Origin: Chionoecetes opilio
Taxonomy: Eukaryota; Arthropoda; Malacostraca; Decapoda; Majidae
Reading direction: 5' to 3'
DNA length: 64,000 nucleotides
Assembly: GCA_016584305.1 (NCBI GenBank)
Contig: JACEEZ010023664.1
Coordinates: forward strand, 663,083-727,082
Shown: positions 11,140 to 23,107 of the stretch, piece by piece
Numbering within the stretch: the stretch's first letter is position 1
Layout of the letters: the number at the start of each line of letters is the position of its first letter
Position numbers and translations under genes: made by a program
The notes under the pieces: generated by a model
The model's database searches: none
Told to the model about the DNA's origin: nothing
Seen by the model: the letters and a program-made list of their open reading frames with translations, nothing else

Positions 11140-11560
11140 ACCCCCTTTTATGAGGTTTCTCCAAGTGGTTTTACACTTTAAAGCAGCTTGCCTCCGAGGT
11201 CTGGAATCCCCTAAGTTGGCCTGCCAAGACGCAGACTTAGAGTCCTCCTTTACCTCTTCAGCTAACTCTAGGGGAATCAAATTATTTACCGTCCGCACAC
11301 ATCGTTGTCCCCTACTAGTAACTCTACAGACCTCACAATCCCCTTTCCATCAGTATGCAATTTTGCTATTTTTCCTAGAGGCCATTGCGAACGAGGCATA
11401 TCTCCCCTAAGGATTACTATATCTCCTATTTTGATTGGACTTTGATTTTCTGGCGGTTGAGCCCCATAAAACTTTTTCCTTAGACTCAGTAAATAATCTG
11501 CACTCCAATGCTTATCACATGACCTTAAAATTTTACTTAAGGTGTGATAACCTTCCTGGG
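11140..11560 (-). pseudogene. BEL copy 2 integrase C-terminal tail (DUF5641-like)
   Basis: The minus-strand frame reads KHWSADYLLSLRKKF, then IKIGDIVILRGDMPR, QWPLGKIAKLHTDGKG and IVRSVELLV. This is the small C-terminal domain of BEL/Pao integrases. Copy 1 lacks this region. The frame is lost on the LTR-proximal side (below about 11290), by a frameshift. Confidence 0.75.
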
Positions 11561-14500
11561 AGTTGAGCCGGTCATTTTTTTGTGGATCTTGTATATTTTC
11601 CCCTTGTATCTATCAAGGAAAAGGGGGTTCCGCTTCCCCCTAAATTAAATGTGAGGGAGAAAAGATTTAAAATTTACTGAAAATCATCTAAGTAGGTTAG
11701 GGTCGGTTATGATACGGGTCTCAATTCATCCTATGGTTTTTTCGGGTCTTTGACCTATTTTTGTCTTGTGAAGTTTTTTCCTAAGACAAGACTTAACATC
11801 CCAATCCTCCTCTGTGAAACCATTTTGCCGGGGCTCAGGAGTAGAAAAGGCCATGAGCTTTTCCCTTAAACTCTAAGTTTTTGTACTGATGGATGTTTTT
11901 AATTTTCTAAAAATAGGGGGGAGGCTCCTACAAGTTATACTTTTATAATAATAAATCGCCGAGGAACGACCGCCGACCCAAAAAACCGCCGGAAACTTGA
12001 AAAAAATTTTCGGCATTTAAAAAATCTCAGCTTTTTCTAATCACCCTTGTAGAGGTGCAAGGGGAAAAACAGACATATACTTTCTTGGGGGAGCTTACCC
12101 CTGTAATTATTATGCCCCATTAGTCGACCCCCAGCTACCTCAAATGGTTTTAAAAATTTGTACTAAACCCATGGGGATTTCGGGGGGCCCGGGATAGGTG
12201 ATTACTGATTAGTCTCCCCTCATTCTCTTGCTTTTGACACAAATTTGGGGTAGTTTTTAACTACCTGCCTACCCTGGGTACCCAAAAAAATTCCCTCCTG
12301 AGTAGGCAAAATTTTTCAGCCTTTTCCCCCATGAACGATTCCCTGAGTTTCATCCACGCTTTGGGTAAGATGATGACTTTTGGGAAATTTACCCGGGTTC
12401 AGGTTTTATCGGGAAATCAGCATTCCAAAAATTCTTCCTCACACCTAATGATGCCCTCATATCTAGGTACAGACCAAATGATTTGAAAAGTTTTTTCCTA
12501 CGGGGGCGGCTTACGAGGCTAAGAGCTGATTTCCTCGGAAATTCCTGCTTTTGTTTCAAACCCCCAAAACTTCAAAGGATCAAAACTTCCCCTTTATAAA
12601 TTTTAAAGACCAATTTAGTAGTCTTTAAATATTTTGCTTAAAAAGGAAAACCTTTTTTTTCCCATAACGGGATCTGGGATAAATTAGGTTCCAAAAATTA
12701 TTTCGGGATATTCTGCTACTATGCCCTATTGATTGGCCATTCATTATTTTTTCACCGGTGGGCCTTTAAACCAAAATCCTGATTAGTTTGAGGTAGTTGT
12801 TCCTCGGGGAAAAATTATCAGCGGGGTTTTCTTGGGTAGCAACTGTTAAAGTGAAATGGGAAACCCTAAATATTTATCTACCAAACACGATTCCTGACAA
12901 AAAAGGGATTTTTGGTTATTTTTCACTAACCCATTAGGGAAAAATTTCACTATCGGTTAATAAATTCACCTCCCCAAAATTTGTAATAAATTGCTTAAAT
13001 ATTGACTAATTTAGTGCCTAATTTAAAGCATCACCCCTTTTGAGGCAAGTTCTAGGCTTAATTGGGCACCCGAGCCTTCATATAAAAATTACATTCCTCT
13101 CCTTTTTAAGTAACTACTGCACCGTATGCCTTTTTGAAGCATCACAAATATGTGTAGTTTGGAGTTGTCGTCCATCAGTATTATTCTCCTACTTATTAAA
13201 TTTTCATTTTCTTATTGAACTCAGTTTTTATATCTCCCATTCTGTTGTATATTTCCCATCAAGGGGGTATCCCAATAGGGTGTTCCCCCCGGGCCCTTTT
13301 TGTATTTAAGACATTTACCCTTATAATTATTGGGCTCACTATGCCCAGGGGGCAAATACTTGGGTGACCTGAATAAAAGGTTTCTTTTTTAGGACTACAT
13401 CAGAAAAATTTGGGCACTTTTAAACTTTTTCACAGTTTTTTACATTTCCCCCATAAACCTACACTGATTTTGGACCTTTTGGTGCGTATAATTAAGGAAA
13501 AACCCTTCCTGTTATCCCCTTTTGTCTTTGGGGAAATTTGTATTCCAAATCGTAAGGGAGGGTGGCCTTCCTCACTCTTTATTACCGGTTATAAAAATTT
13601 GATTAGTTCTTCCTCTGAATTTTTTTCTTCCCCTTGCAAATTATCCATTAGAAATTCTTCCTAATTTGGGCTTCAGAACCCTTAAAAGGGCTGTAATGTT
13701 TTATTAAAAAAAAGGGGGTTTGGGAAGAACCAAAAGAACTGATTTTCACCCCCTAGAGTACCGTGGCCGGGGGTGGCTGCTTCCTGGAAAAATATTTTTT
13801 TGGCCCTAGGAATTTTGTGATATTCTTCTTCTTCCCCTTGACCTAATCTTAGGAAAACCCTTTAAAATGTCGCACTAGGCGAAATTTTTCTGTTCTGAAT
13901 TTTCTAGACCTCTCCTAGTTTGACAAAAATTCGGTCCTGTCTGAACAGTCTTTAAACTAGCATCTTGTTTGTTTGAAAATACAAATTTAAAACATTCTGA
14001 GGGGGTGGGTTTATGAATCTTTTGGGCCCCTGGATGGTGGGTAAATAATGTCCTTATTATGATTTACTGCTCCCTCCAGTTTTTTTGTAAGTCATCCTTT
14101 AATTTATCGAATTTCTTATCATAGCACTCCAATTTAACTTTTTTCTTCAGTTTTCTCATTTAACATTTAATTGGCTTTAATATGTGATAATTGGAAAGGG
14201 AACACAGGGGGACTTTTGCCAATTTGTCCTACTTCATATTTTCCATTTACATAATTTCAGGTGTCATAGTGATCTAGAGTTTTTGATCCCTTTAGGTAAC
14301 TGTTTTGGTATGATACCGATAGTTTCTAGATCCCATAATTTTGCAGGGGATATCCCCATCTTCTAAAAACTCATTGATTTGAGGGTACTAAAAAAGTTCC
14401 AATTTGCAACCAAAAGGGTTGTGCTGACTGGAATGCATTCCTCTTGTTCGGCTGGTGGGATTTTTGGATAGGTCCTTATTTCTTCACCCCCCCGGGATGG

Positions 14501-15227
14501 GGGAACATAGAAATGTTATGATTTTTTATGACCTTTCTTAGGTTCGCCCAAAATAATCAGCGCCTATATTTAATTTGGGTTTGGGCCTCAACATGTCAAA
14601 GATATTTTTAAATAGCAACACCTTTCTCTTTTTAACATTTCGCTGTAGATTTAGTCCTTTAAGTTAATTTTTACCCATGTTTAACTACAGCACTACCCTA
14701 CATTTTTTAAAATTTTTAAAATTTAACTAGTGGTCGAACAATTTAAACTTTGGCTTCTTTTTTGGCCAGAAACCTGAAATGGCTAATTCACCTTGCTAAT
14801 AAGGGTTGTAAAAAGATCAACTATCTCCCACTAAAAAAATGATCTTTGTGCACCCCTGTCAAAAAATTTTTTTCCAAAAGGTGAATTACCATTGTGGCTT
14901 GCCTCAAATTTTGCCCTAGGGACAGCGGTGAAAATACCAAATAGTTTCAGCCATTTTTAACGACCGTTTTGGGTCGTTCTAAAATCACCTTGACATAAGG
15001 CTATGTGATGAAATGGTTTTTACACTTCTTACAAGTACCCCCAACAAAGGACAGGCTTTTTTTGATTTTTTCCCAAGGCAGGTTAGGCAGTTTCCCGTCC
15101 CTTAACTTTTTAGCCTAGGGAACAATCTGGGGTTTTATTCCCCTAGCCGCAAAGCCGCCCTCCGGCGGCCTTTTTGGCTACTCCTGCGGAGGGCTATTGG
15201 GGTTGGCCACCTTTTTGGCCCCACCAA

Positions 15228-15722
15228 ACACAGACTCCCCCAGATAGCCCCTTCTAGCTTTCCTGAAATCATGGATGTAAAATGTATGTATTAACGCCAA
15301 CCCATTCACATCACCCCCAACACATTCACTCACCCATTACCCTCACCTCTCCCACCCATTCACTCACCCATTAGGGCTTTTGGGGTGGGCCTTGGGCCCA
15401 CCACCTGTGTTTGGTGGGCCTTGGGGGCCCACCAACCAGACTCTCCAGATAGCCCCTTCTAACTTTCCTGAAATAAAGGGAATGTAGAAATGTATGTATT
15501 CCCCCACCCATTCACTCACCCATTACCCTCACCCCCCACCCATTTAAACCCATAAACCACACACCCATTCACTCACCCTTTACCATCACCCCCCACCTAT
15601 TCCCTCACCCATTACCCATCCACCCCAACCTATCACCTCCCACCCATTCACTCACCCATCACCCCACACCCATTACCCTCACCCCACCCATTCACTCACC
15701 ATTACCCATCACCCTACCTAAA
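15228..15722. repeat. Minisatellite with CCCATTCACTCAC-type units
   Basis: Repeats of CCCATTCACTCACCCATTAC and variants occupy 15300-15390 and 15500-15720. They are preceded twice (15228-15300 and 15430-15500) by a segment with GATAGCCCCTTCTA and TTTCCTGAAAT. The same segment recurs at 62579-62655. Confidence 0.75.
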
Positions 15723-15897
15723 GGGTTTCCTCAATTCTCGCAACCCAATTTTTTGTTCACAATTCTCGCTAATAGGCTGCTAAAAAGAAAAAGAAAAAGT
15801 GATCGGATCATCTCATAAGTGGGCTTAAAACCTTCCCCTGGTCGGCTGGTTCCAAAACTGTGACATATGATAGGATTCCGCCACGGGGGGCGACACC

Positions 15898-15965
15898 TAT
15901 CGGGGCGACAGACGACAACAGACAGACAACAGACAGACAGACAACAGACAGACAAAGACACACAC
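15898..15965. repeat. CAGA-type simple repeat
   Basis: Interrupted ACAGACAGACAACAGACAG units. Confidence 0.85.
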
Positions 15966-17679
15966 AACCAAAACCCCACTTTCGCTTATATTTTATAAAA
16001 GTGGAGGGTGGATTTTTCCTTCCTCGCAGAAAGCACATTTTTTTCTGACTTCACTGGTAATAACCCTATATTTAGGAATGGCACCTGTTTTTTGGGAGTA
16101 GGTCTTGGTTATGGTTTTACCGCTGGTCTAGTTTGAAACTTATCTCCCGGGTTTTCTTCCCATCGTAACTTTGTAGGAGCGGGATAACTACCCACCAATG
16201 AGGGCTCTTTAAACTCTAAAGGTGGCTGAAAACGCTGATTACCTTTAGGTCTGGTTACCCTCAATCTCCCTGTGGGGGGGTTCCTGCTCAATACCTTGCA
16301 AATTTTGCACTTTTGTAATAATCCCTCCTCTATTTTGCTTGACCGTGAAGTAATTACTATTGTACCTCTGATTTAAGCGGTCCCCGCATCCTGGTTGGTA
16401 TTTTTTCCCTCCATATCATGATACTGACCATCCAGTCTTGATTTCTGTCAAGGGTTTATGAGCTTCAAGGGCTCTTAGTGTGCAATTTAAAGTTATTCTG
16501 ACTCTACCCATTCTCTGGGGATTGTGAGAAGGGCTCAGTAATCCATGAACTTGCAGAAAAGATTATTTATTATCTGATCTTTATCTTCATAATTATCCTC
16601 TAAGAATCTTGGTGCCACATTATAATTGGCATTTTTCTAACTGTTAATTCCTTTACCATGAGGTTCTATGCAGAACCTCCCAACTGACCTAACAAATAGG
16701 TTAATTTTATGCACCTCTGTTAATCAGTCCTATCATCAATCAATTTGAATTTATCCCGGAAAGAATCCCAATTCTCACCCTCAAAATGGGGAAATGACAA
16801 ATCTGGTAATTTAAGTTGGGGTAAAGAGGTTTTGGGCTGTGGGTTTCTGATCACGCACTAAGTTCTCATATTTGAATCCGTTTCCATGTATTTTGTACTT
16901 CTTGATCATACTTGGTCTCAAAATTAATTAATTCTTTATCCCCAGCTTCTATAATTGAAAGTAAGCCTTTTCATAATTATCCATTTAGTTTTTAACATTG
17001 GCAGACCTGTCTTTAAAACAAATTATAGTCGATAGGGATAGTCCCAGCTGCTTCCTCACACTTTTTTATATATTTGTGTAAGCCATCCAAATTTAGCCGC
17101 TAATGCTTTAGCCCCCTTCCGCCATGATTTTAATTGATGTTTAAAGATGAAATGAAAAAAAGAAAAAAAAAAGAAAGAAAAAGGTTGGATACAAGTTTAC
17201 GAGTTAGGTTCCCTAATTTAATTATTTTAATTCTAAGGGTGGATGTGCAGTTGACTCGGCCTACCAAGGGGGGCGAACCATGCCTATAACCATCCACTAC
17301 TTCATTTAATGCAACTAACCTCGAAAACATTGTTGTTGGCGGATGGTAGCTTACCAATGCGGCCTGTTTTGCCGTGGCTGTCTGTGACCGGCGGGCGAGT
17401 ACGGCGGCCAAGTTAAGGTTGTTTCCCAAAGGGGGGCGGGGGAAAACTGGTGTTTTATATCGTTTTAATCAGACCAGTATCCTCCTAGTGCTTGGATAGC
17501 ATCCCACTCCCCTTTCTGACACTTTATGAAATTTATAAGCTTGGGGCTTTTCAAATAACAACCTCTCCTTGTCCGTGCACCCCATCTCAGGAAAATCTGC
17601 CTCAAAAGGCTGTGCGTTAAAGTGTACTACTCATAGCCTCTAAATTCCCTTTTCAAAGCCCTATTTATCTGAGGTGGGC

Positions 17680-17930
17680 TTTCCGCAATTTTAGTCTGCA
17701 ATTCCGCAATTCTGCAACTTGCGGAATGGTAATTCGGTTGCGGAATTGCGAAATTACAGATGCCTGAAAAAATAGCGGAATTGCGAATTGCGGACCGCCA
17801 AAATTTTAAAGCGCAATTGCAATAACTTGCGGAATGGTGTAATTCGGTTGCGGAATTGCGCAATTACGGATGCCTGAAAAAATGCGGAATTGCGGGTTGC
17901 GGACCGCCAAAATTTTGAAACGCAATCGCA
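17680..17930. repeat. 108-bp tandem repeat with TTGCGGAATTGCG motifs
   Basis: CTTGCGGAATGGT starts at 17718 and 17826, followed by near-identical sequence (GCGGAATTGCG, ATGCCTGAAAAAAT, GCGGACCGCCAAAATTTT). There are about two full units plus a partial one. Short internal palindromes around GCAATTCCGCAA abound. Confidence 0.75.
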
Positions 17931-17939
17931 AAAATTGTG

Positions 17940-18536
17940 ACGATCACCACCTTCAAATGGCAAGTGCCCGCGTGAACAAAAGTTCCCACCAAATGTGGTG
18001 GAGACGACACTGCCAACTGCCATGGACCCGTGTTTTTGTCGTCCAAGCACCGTCTTGGATTACGAAGACCACCCAATTAAATTTGCTAAAATGTGTGTTA
18101 TACTGCTTTGTGATATTTTTTGCAATGTTTTGGACTGATTATTTTTCGGCCCTTCCCAAACTTGTTGTGTTTTTTGTCGTAAAAACCAATCAGTTTTCAA
18201 TTGCGATAAAAAACGGTCTTCGTACCAAGCCAAGCAAGCATGGTCCAAGCATCGTTTAGCTAGTGTTGTAGCTAGTGTAGCACGTCACTCACTCATCATG
18301 CGTTCTGGGACTTGGGATTGAGAGCGATTACGCTCACTACGCTGGCCGTGTGTGTGATTACTGATTTATCCTACATATACTGTTGTTGTGTTAGTGAAGT
18401 CCCTAAGATTGCACAAATTAGACAATAGACCTGGTTACTGGCAGGGGTTAGTAACCACTAACCATGGTCTATTGGGGTTTAAATAAACGGGTTTATTAAC
18501 TTATATATAGGAAAACCAATAGGCTTAATAAACGGC
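17940..18536. other. Unassigned sequence
   Basis: Open frames here are short and overlap on both strands. No motif or TIR was recognised. Confidence 0.3.
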
Positions 18537-18740
18537 GTTTAGTAAATAAACGGCTATTTTTGCTTCTGTCTAATTTGTAATTTCAGTAATTTCAATTTGT
18601 CTTATATTTTGAAGATTGTGCCTATAATTAGCATTTAGTAAACGTTTAATTATTGAGCAAAATTTCCAAAATATAAGACAAATTTGAAATTACTGAAATT
18701 AAAAATTAACAGAAGCAAAAATAGCCGTATATTTACTAAA
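18537..18740. repeat. Inverted repeat, arms about 75 bp
   Basis: The segment with AACGGCTATTTTTGCTTCTG and AATTTCAGTAATTTCAATTT (18548-18611) recurs inverted at 18660-18735, separated by a 45-bp AT-rich loop. It is a foldback or MITE-like structure. The termini are unclear. Confidence 0.75.
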
Positions 18741-20964
18741 CCCCGTTTATTAAGTCTATTTTTGCTTCTAAAAATTTACAAATTTAACCAGAATGGACAA
18801 GTTTTTGTCGCCATCCTCCGTCGCCTGGGAGTAGGAGTAGGATTGTGGATACACTGGATACTGATAGTGTTAGAAGTGGGGATTGTGTCAAAGTGACTTG
18901 GAGGCTCAGGATGATCTCCCCAGCACTCAGCCCCTCAGCCAGAGCACTGAGCGTGAGAGCAGGGAGCCTGGCAGGGCCAGGAAACAGGTGGAGAGAAGCT
19001 TCCAGCTAACTTGAGTCACTTTGGACAGTAAGTTATTCCTTATCTACTGGTATTTAGTAAATTTAATTTGGTCAATTTATAGTTTATTTCACCACCCAAA
19101 ATTTTTTGAGGCCTTAATTTTGGGTAAAAAATCCTTTAAAATTCTGTTGTTAAACTTAAATTTTTAAACTATAAAGAGTTAAATCCCAAAAAAAAATTGT
19201 TAAAAGCGATAAAGGATTTGCGGCATTATTAGTAATTATTTTTGGGAACATATCATAGACCCCCGCCCGATCATTTGAACTGGTGCAGGACCTACTGCAT
19301 TTCCCGAAAACAAATTATAATTGAGCTAATACAATCGCTTTATTATTCTTCCTTAAATGTTCCCATAAGTTTAATTAGATAAACTTTTGGGAATTTTTAA
19401 ATTCCCCAATTTCTTATGGTTATAATGCCTTTATTAAAGTGTTTTATTGTTTAAATATAATTCTTTAATTACACTTAAAAAATAAAATTTAAATTTTTTA
19501 AATGTATAAAACATATATATCCTATTTTGATTATTTTTCCGGGGCTTTAAGAAGGGCCCGGGCTTAAGTGCGCCTTTTTTCAAATATCTAATATGGCGTT
19601 ACCCTCTTTCATATAGAAACCCATTACTAGGAATATACCAATCTGTGAATGTTAGTAAGCACAAAGTACAAGACTAATTTTGGTAAAGTAAATTAGAGAA
19701 TTTTAATCCAAACCTAAATTAAAAGGGATTTATTAAAACTAAAAAATTTTAGAATTTTTTTTAATAAAATTTTTTATAAAATTTTTTTGTTTATTTTGGG
19801 GGGCAAATTGCCCCGGGTTTTGGGGGAGCGAGGGCCGGCCTATGGAATTTTTGGCCAATGCGTATTTCAATGTCAGGTAATTTGCCATGGGTTGGGGGAA
19901 TGGGAAAAAAAACATAACCCAACGCTATTTAAGGGCCCTACTAACAAAACATTGGTTACCGGTGTATGTCCCAATAAGTTTTTGGCTTTTTGTTTTTTTT
20001 ATAATGACTATGCATTTTTTTTTTTATGTTTCAATTATTTTGGGTTATTTGGATTTGGAAACCCCTTGGGAAAAATTCGGGTGCACTAATCGGTCAACCC
20101 GCGAAAATGAAATTTTGGGTTGGGGAAATTCACCCAAACTGCATTTATACTCTCTGTGCCATATAAATTTGGGCCTCCGGGTGCCAAGAGAGGCTGATTT
20201 TCCCCCTCTTCACCCCCCTACCTGAGCCACATTTTTTTTCACATATTTTTGAGGACTTTGGTACATGTCCCCAAAATATCTTACTCTGGGGCCCCAAAAG
20301 GGAAAAAATTTTGGGAAAAGGTTTAATTTAAAGTACCTTGCGTTAACCCCAAAAACACAGACGAGTCCCTAAGAGCTAGTAAATTCAACTTCAGCAGTGG
20401 GGAGGGTAATTTTTCTAATGGATTTTTAAATTAAAAATTATCCTTAGGGCCAAATTGTTGATAGATGATTATGTTTCCCTTGTTTACCAAAAACCAGGCA
20501 ACTTTACAAAATTTTGGTATGGGGAAATTATGTGTGGTGGTTTTACTGATTTTAACTTGGGTTTAAGATTGAGAAGGGGGGGGGGGGTGGGTTTGTGGTA
20601 AATTGATGGCAGTAATCCCTTTGAGTGAATCAAGTATACTACACCTTCATTTGTTTTGGTTTTTACCTTTCTGGTTTAAACCGGGAAAAAATTATAGCGC
20701 TATCATACATTGTACGTTCCAAATTTTCCCTAAGTGGAAATCCAAATTTTCTCACTTCTTTATTATGGTTAAACCTTTTTTTTTGTTACAAACTACGCGC
20801 CCAGTTTCCGCTTTCCTTTTTCGGGCCCTAGGGAAATCCAATACTCTTTACAATTTTATTTATTTTTCTTTTTTTTTTGGGGTTCCTCGGTGGTTGGTGT
20901 TTCCTACGGCTTAGGGCAAGTACCCCAGGGTGGATTTAGCCTGGGGAATTGATGGTTTTTATCC

Positions 20965-21000
<36 letters not shown>
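18741..21000. other. Noisy AT-rich sequence without recognised genes
   Basis: It has long homopolymer-biased runs, an (T)n block at 20970-21000, and no coding frame above chance that I can support. It probably lies inside BEL copy 2's outer boundaries. Base accuracy is doubtful. Confidence 0.35.
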
Positions 21001-21001
<1 letters not shown>

Positions 21002-21064
21002 TTTTGGGGTTGTGGGTACTGGGTGTTAGCCCGGGTGACCCCCTCCCGGGGTGGTGGCCCTTTG
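21001..21064 (+). mobile_element. SINE A fragment
   Basis: GTACTGGGTGTTAGCCCGGG and CCCCCTCCCGGGGTGGTGG match the SINE A body (5690-5735). Confidence 0.6.
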
Positions 21065-21508
21065 GGGTAACCTTAGAGAGGGGGGGAAAGAAGCCTTAGA
21101 TTACTTTTTAATCACCCAGCCAAGCCCTTTGTCCGAGTGATGGGCTTGACCAGGTTTTCCGCTCCGGGGTGGTGGCTGGAACCACTACAAAGAAAAGGGC
21201 CTTTTTCCCCTTTTGAAATACCACCCGACTGCGTGCCAAGTATGGTTTAATCACTTTTTTAGGTATGTTGTGGTAACAGTGACCGGGGTAAGTAATGCTA
21301 CTATTTCCCTTTTTTCCTCCTTCCAACCAAACGCCCGTCATGGAACACAAAAGGAAGGGAAACTAAAATACTAGGGTTTAAATATCTACTTCAAGGAAGG
21401 GGTTTCCACGTACGCCCTCTTTGGAGTGGAAAAAAATGGACAAAAAAAGTCAAGCTCATACAAACTTACAACGACTAAATATACTAAGCAGGAAGGGTCA
21501 CAAGAAGA

Positions 21509-21823
21509 AGTCTCCGAGTGGCGTTCTCGGTGATCCGAGTTCGATCCTTGATGAGGGCTGTAAAATCAACTTTAAATCTTTCTCTGCACTGTTGAGTGGC
21601 CTAAGAACACCCACACCCTGCCCATTAACTCTACCTTCGATTGCGAGTGCATCGGAGGACACAGGGGGCGGCATGAGCCTCTAATCACAGGCGTCACTAT
21701 AGAAATTATGTGCGCCACCACGGGCGCCAAAAGGGCCAACCATCACAGCCCTCAAGTTAACCTCCAGGGCCTACCATCCCACTCCTGGATGTCACTGCCT
21801 AACGGCGCTGTAGACACACACAC

Positions 21824-21864
<41 letters not shown>

Positions 21865-21870
21865 CAAAAA
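21509..21870 (+). mobile_element. SINE B copy 1, 5' truncated
   Basis: It starts within the tRNA-like head (GTGGCGTTCTCGGTGATCCG, GAGTTCGATCC B box). It continues through the shared body (TACCTTCGATTGCGAGTGCA, GCATGAGCCTCTAATCACAG, CCTCCAGGGCCTACCATCCC) and ends in a long A run (21826-21863). The other copies are at 29315-30217 and 60305-60674. Confidence 0.88.
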
Positions 21871-21993
21871 AGGATAAAAATGAAAAAAGCGAAAGTCGGG
21901 ATTAATCGGAAAGTCGGATGGTAAGAATTTAGGACTCAGCGCGAAACTCGAGGATCGCGAAACTCGCATATCGTGAAACTCGGGAGGGTAGTG

Positions 21994-22168
21994 TAGTGAA
22001 TACCACCAGAATTATATTACTATATTTAATGCATCTTAATTTATACCCAATTCTATAATAATATATACATAGGTGGAATTTTTACTCATCTCCCTTTTTG
22101 ACAGGGGAGGCTTATCCCACCATACCATTCTCCCGATTAGAGAGCGGTTTTAGTGGATAATTTCCACA
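21994..22168 (-). repeat. BEL copy 2, outer fragment of the 5' LTR
   Basis: This stretch matches 10921-11095 with about two differences over 175 bp. The match starts at TA, directly after GGGAGGGTAGTG, which looks like the end of a TA-flanked TIR element (GAGTTTC/GAAACTC repeats just before it). The rest of this LTR may therefore lie on the other side of that element. Confidence 0.75.
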
Positions 22169-22173
22169 ACGAT

Positions 22174-22400
22174 AATGATAATAATGATAATAATAATAAT
22201 AATAATGTTACGCAGGGCACTCACCTTTCTTATCACACCAAAGGGCGCCTCTCGTAAACACTTAACTCCTGACGAAGGTTCGGCAGAAAAACCTGAAGCG
22301 AGTAACTTTTTCACGCTGAGGGCACCTTTAACATTCACCCGGAGGAAGAGGACACTGACACACTGTAATACACTGTCTAATTTAATGGCGGAGGTCACAA
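22174..22400 (-). pseudogene. Probable N-terminal part of LINE alpha, or a spliced exon
   Basis: The minus frame reads VNVKGALSVKKLLASGF and SGVKCLREAPFGVIRK, then runs into GTGAGT at about 22220 and the AAT microsatellite. It shows no ATG start. With BEL copy 2 removed it lies directly upstream of the LINE alpha piece at 9499-10145, and I think the two belong together. GTGAGT is also a good splice donor, so a host exon is the alternative. Confidence 0.45.
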
Positions 22401-23107
22401 TACAAAGTCCTGATGGGGGGTGGACAGAGACTCACATGGTGACACTGTCTAAATGGTTATCTAACACACACTCGAGGCTTACGTGAATGGCACACAGCAC
22501 ACGGGTACTGGTGTAATGCGAGGCGCTGACTTAATGAGGCACTCACATATTCTCCTGAAGGCGCGGCGGAGACACAAAGGGCGGCGCGTGGAGTAAACAA
22601 ACCCTTGTCCCCTCCACGCTCTGGTGACACCAGCTCGCCCGCCTCCGCCGCTCTCTCAAGACCACCTCACTCCTGCCTCTCCCGCTGTGCTCTGTCTCTC
22701 TCTCTGCCGTCCCCGGCACCATGGCAACGGCCCCCAAGGCCGCCACTGCAGACTCCAACCTTCAACCATCCCTCTAACCTTTAACTTTCCCTCCCCACAC
22801 ATACTTTCAAGCACACCACACCGTCTCATCTGAAGAACATACACACCTACTCGCATCCCTCATACACAAATGACCTCCAAACACATTTAACAGTTCCCAC
22901 AAACCGACTTTACCTTAACACACTGATAACTCCTAAGATGAGGCTCGTGTAGCCCCAACGGCCCCACACGGCCGCTCACTCGTACACACAGACAGACGGA
23001 CATTGCTTACGTACCACACCACGACAAATACACACAGACAGACGGACATTGCTCACGTTCACAACACACAGACATACGGACACTTCTCTGCGGGTGTAAC
23101 AATAATA
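22401..23107. other. GC-richer flank, possible 5' UTR or promoter of LINE alpha
   Basis: There are no supported genes. The sequence is richer in CG dinucleotides than its surroundings (22540-22760). Two copies of ACACAGACAGACGGACATTG lie at about 22985-23055. It would be upstream of LINE alpha on the minus strand. Confidence 0.3.

Larger units (their letters stand above)
11600..17440 (-). pseudogene. BEL copy 2 pol and gag remnants in noisy sequence
   Basis: Nucleotide similarity to copy 1 is clear in blocks: 12440-12700 against 6450-6700, 14500-14960 against 7060-7500, and 16180-16310 against 7900-8025. Frames are broken every few codons by one- to three-base indels, often in homopolymers. 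About 1.5 kb lies between the H2C2 block and the protease block, where copy 1 has only about 150 bp, so copy 2 probably keeps part of the reverse transcriptase/RNase H region. I could not read its motifs. A minisatellite insertion (15228-15722) interrupts the knuckle region. Confidence 0.6.
10368..22168 (-). mobile_element. BEL/Pao copy 2, decayed and itself invaded (inferred span)
   Basis: The 3' LTR is 10368-11095 (TGTTGAAATT to TTTCCACA). The outer 175 bp of the same LTR recurs at 21994-22168. ACGAT flanks both outer edges (10363-10367 and 22169-22173), as expected for a 5-bp duplication, although both flanks are microsatellite, which weakens this. Between them is a minus-strand BEL body colinear with copy 1: integrase tail (11140-11560), H2C2 region (12430-12850), protease (14400-14960), knuckles (15000-15120) and Gag (16160-17130). 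Beyond 17450 the content is foreign. The body has dense indels and homopolymer changes. Confidence 0.65.

Noticed and set aside
19787..20225. Hydrophobic frames suggesting a membrane protein
   Set aside because: The region is T-rich and noisy; hydrophobic translations follow from T runs.
22543..22856. Small overlapping frames in GC-rich sequence
   Set aside because: Both strands are open by composition and no motif is present.
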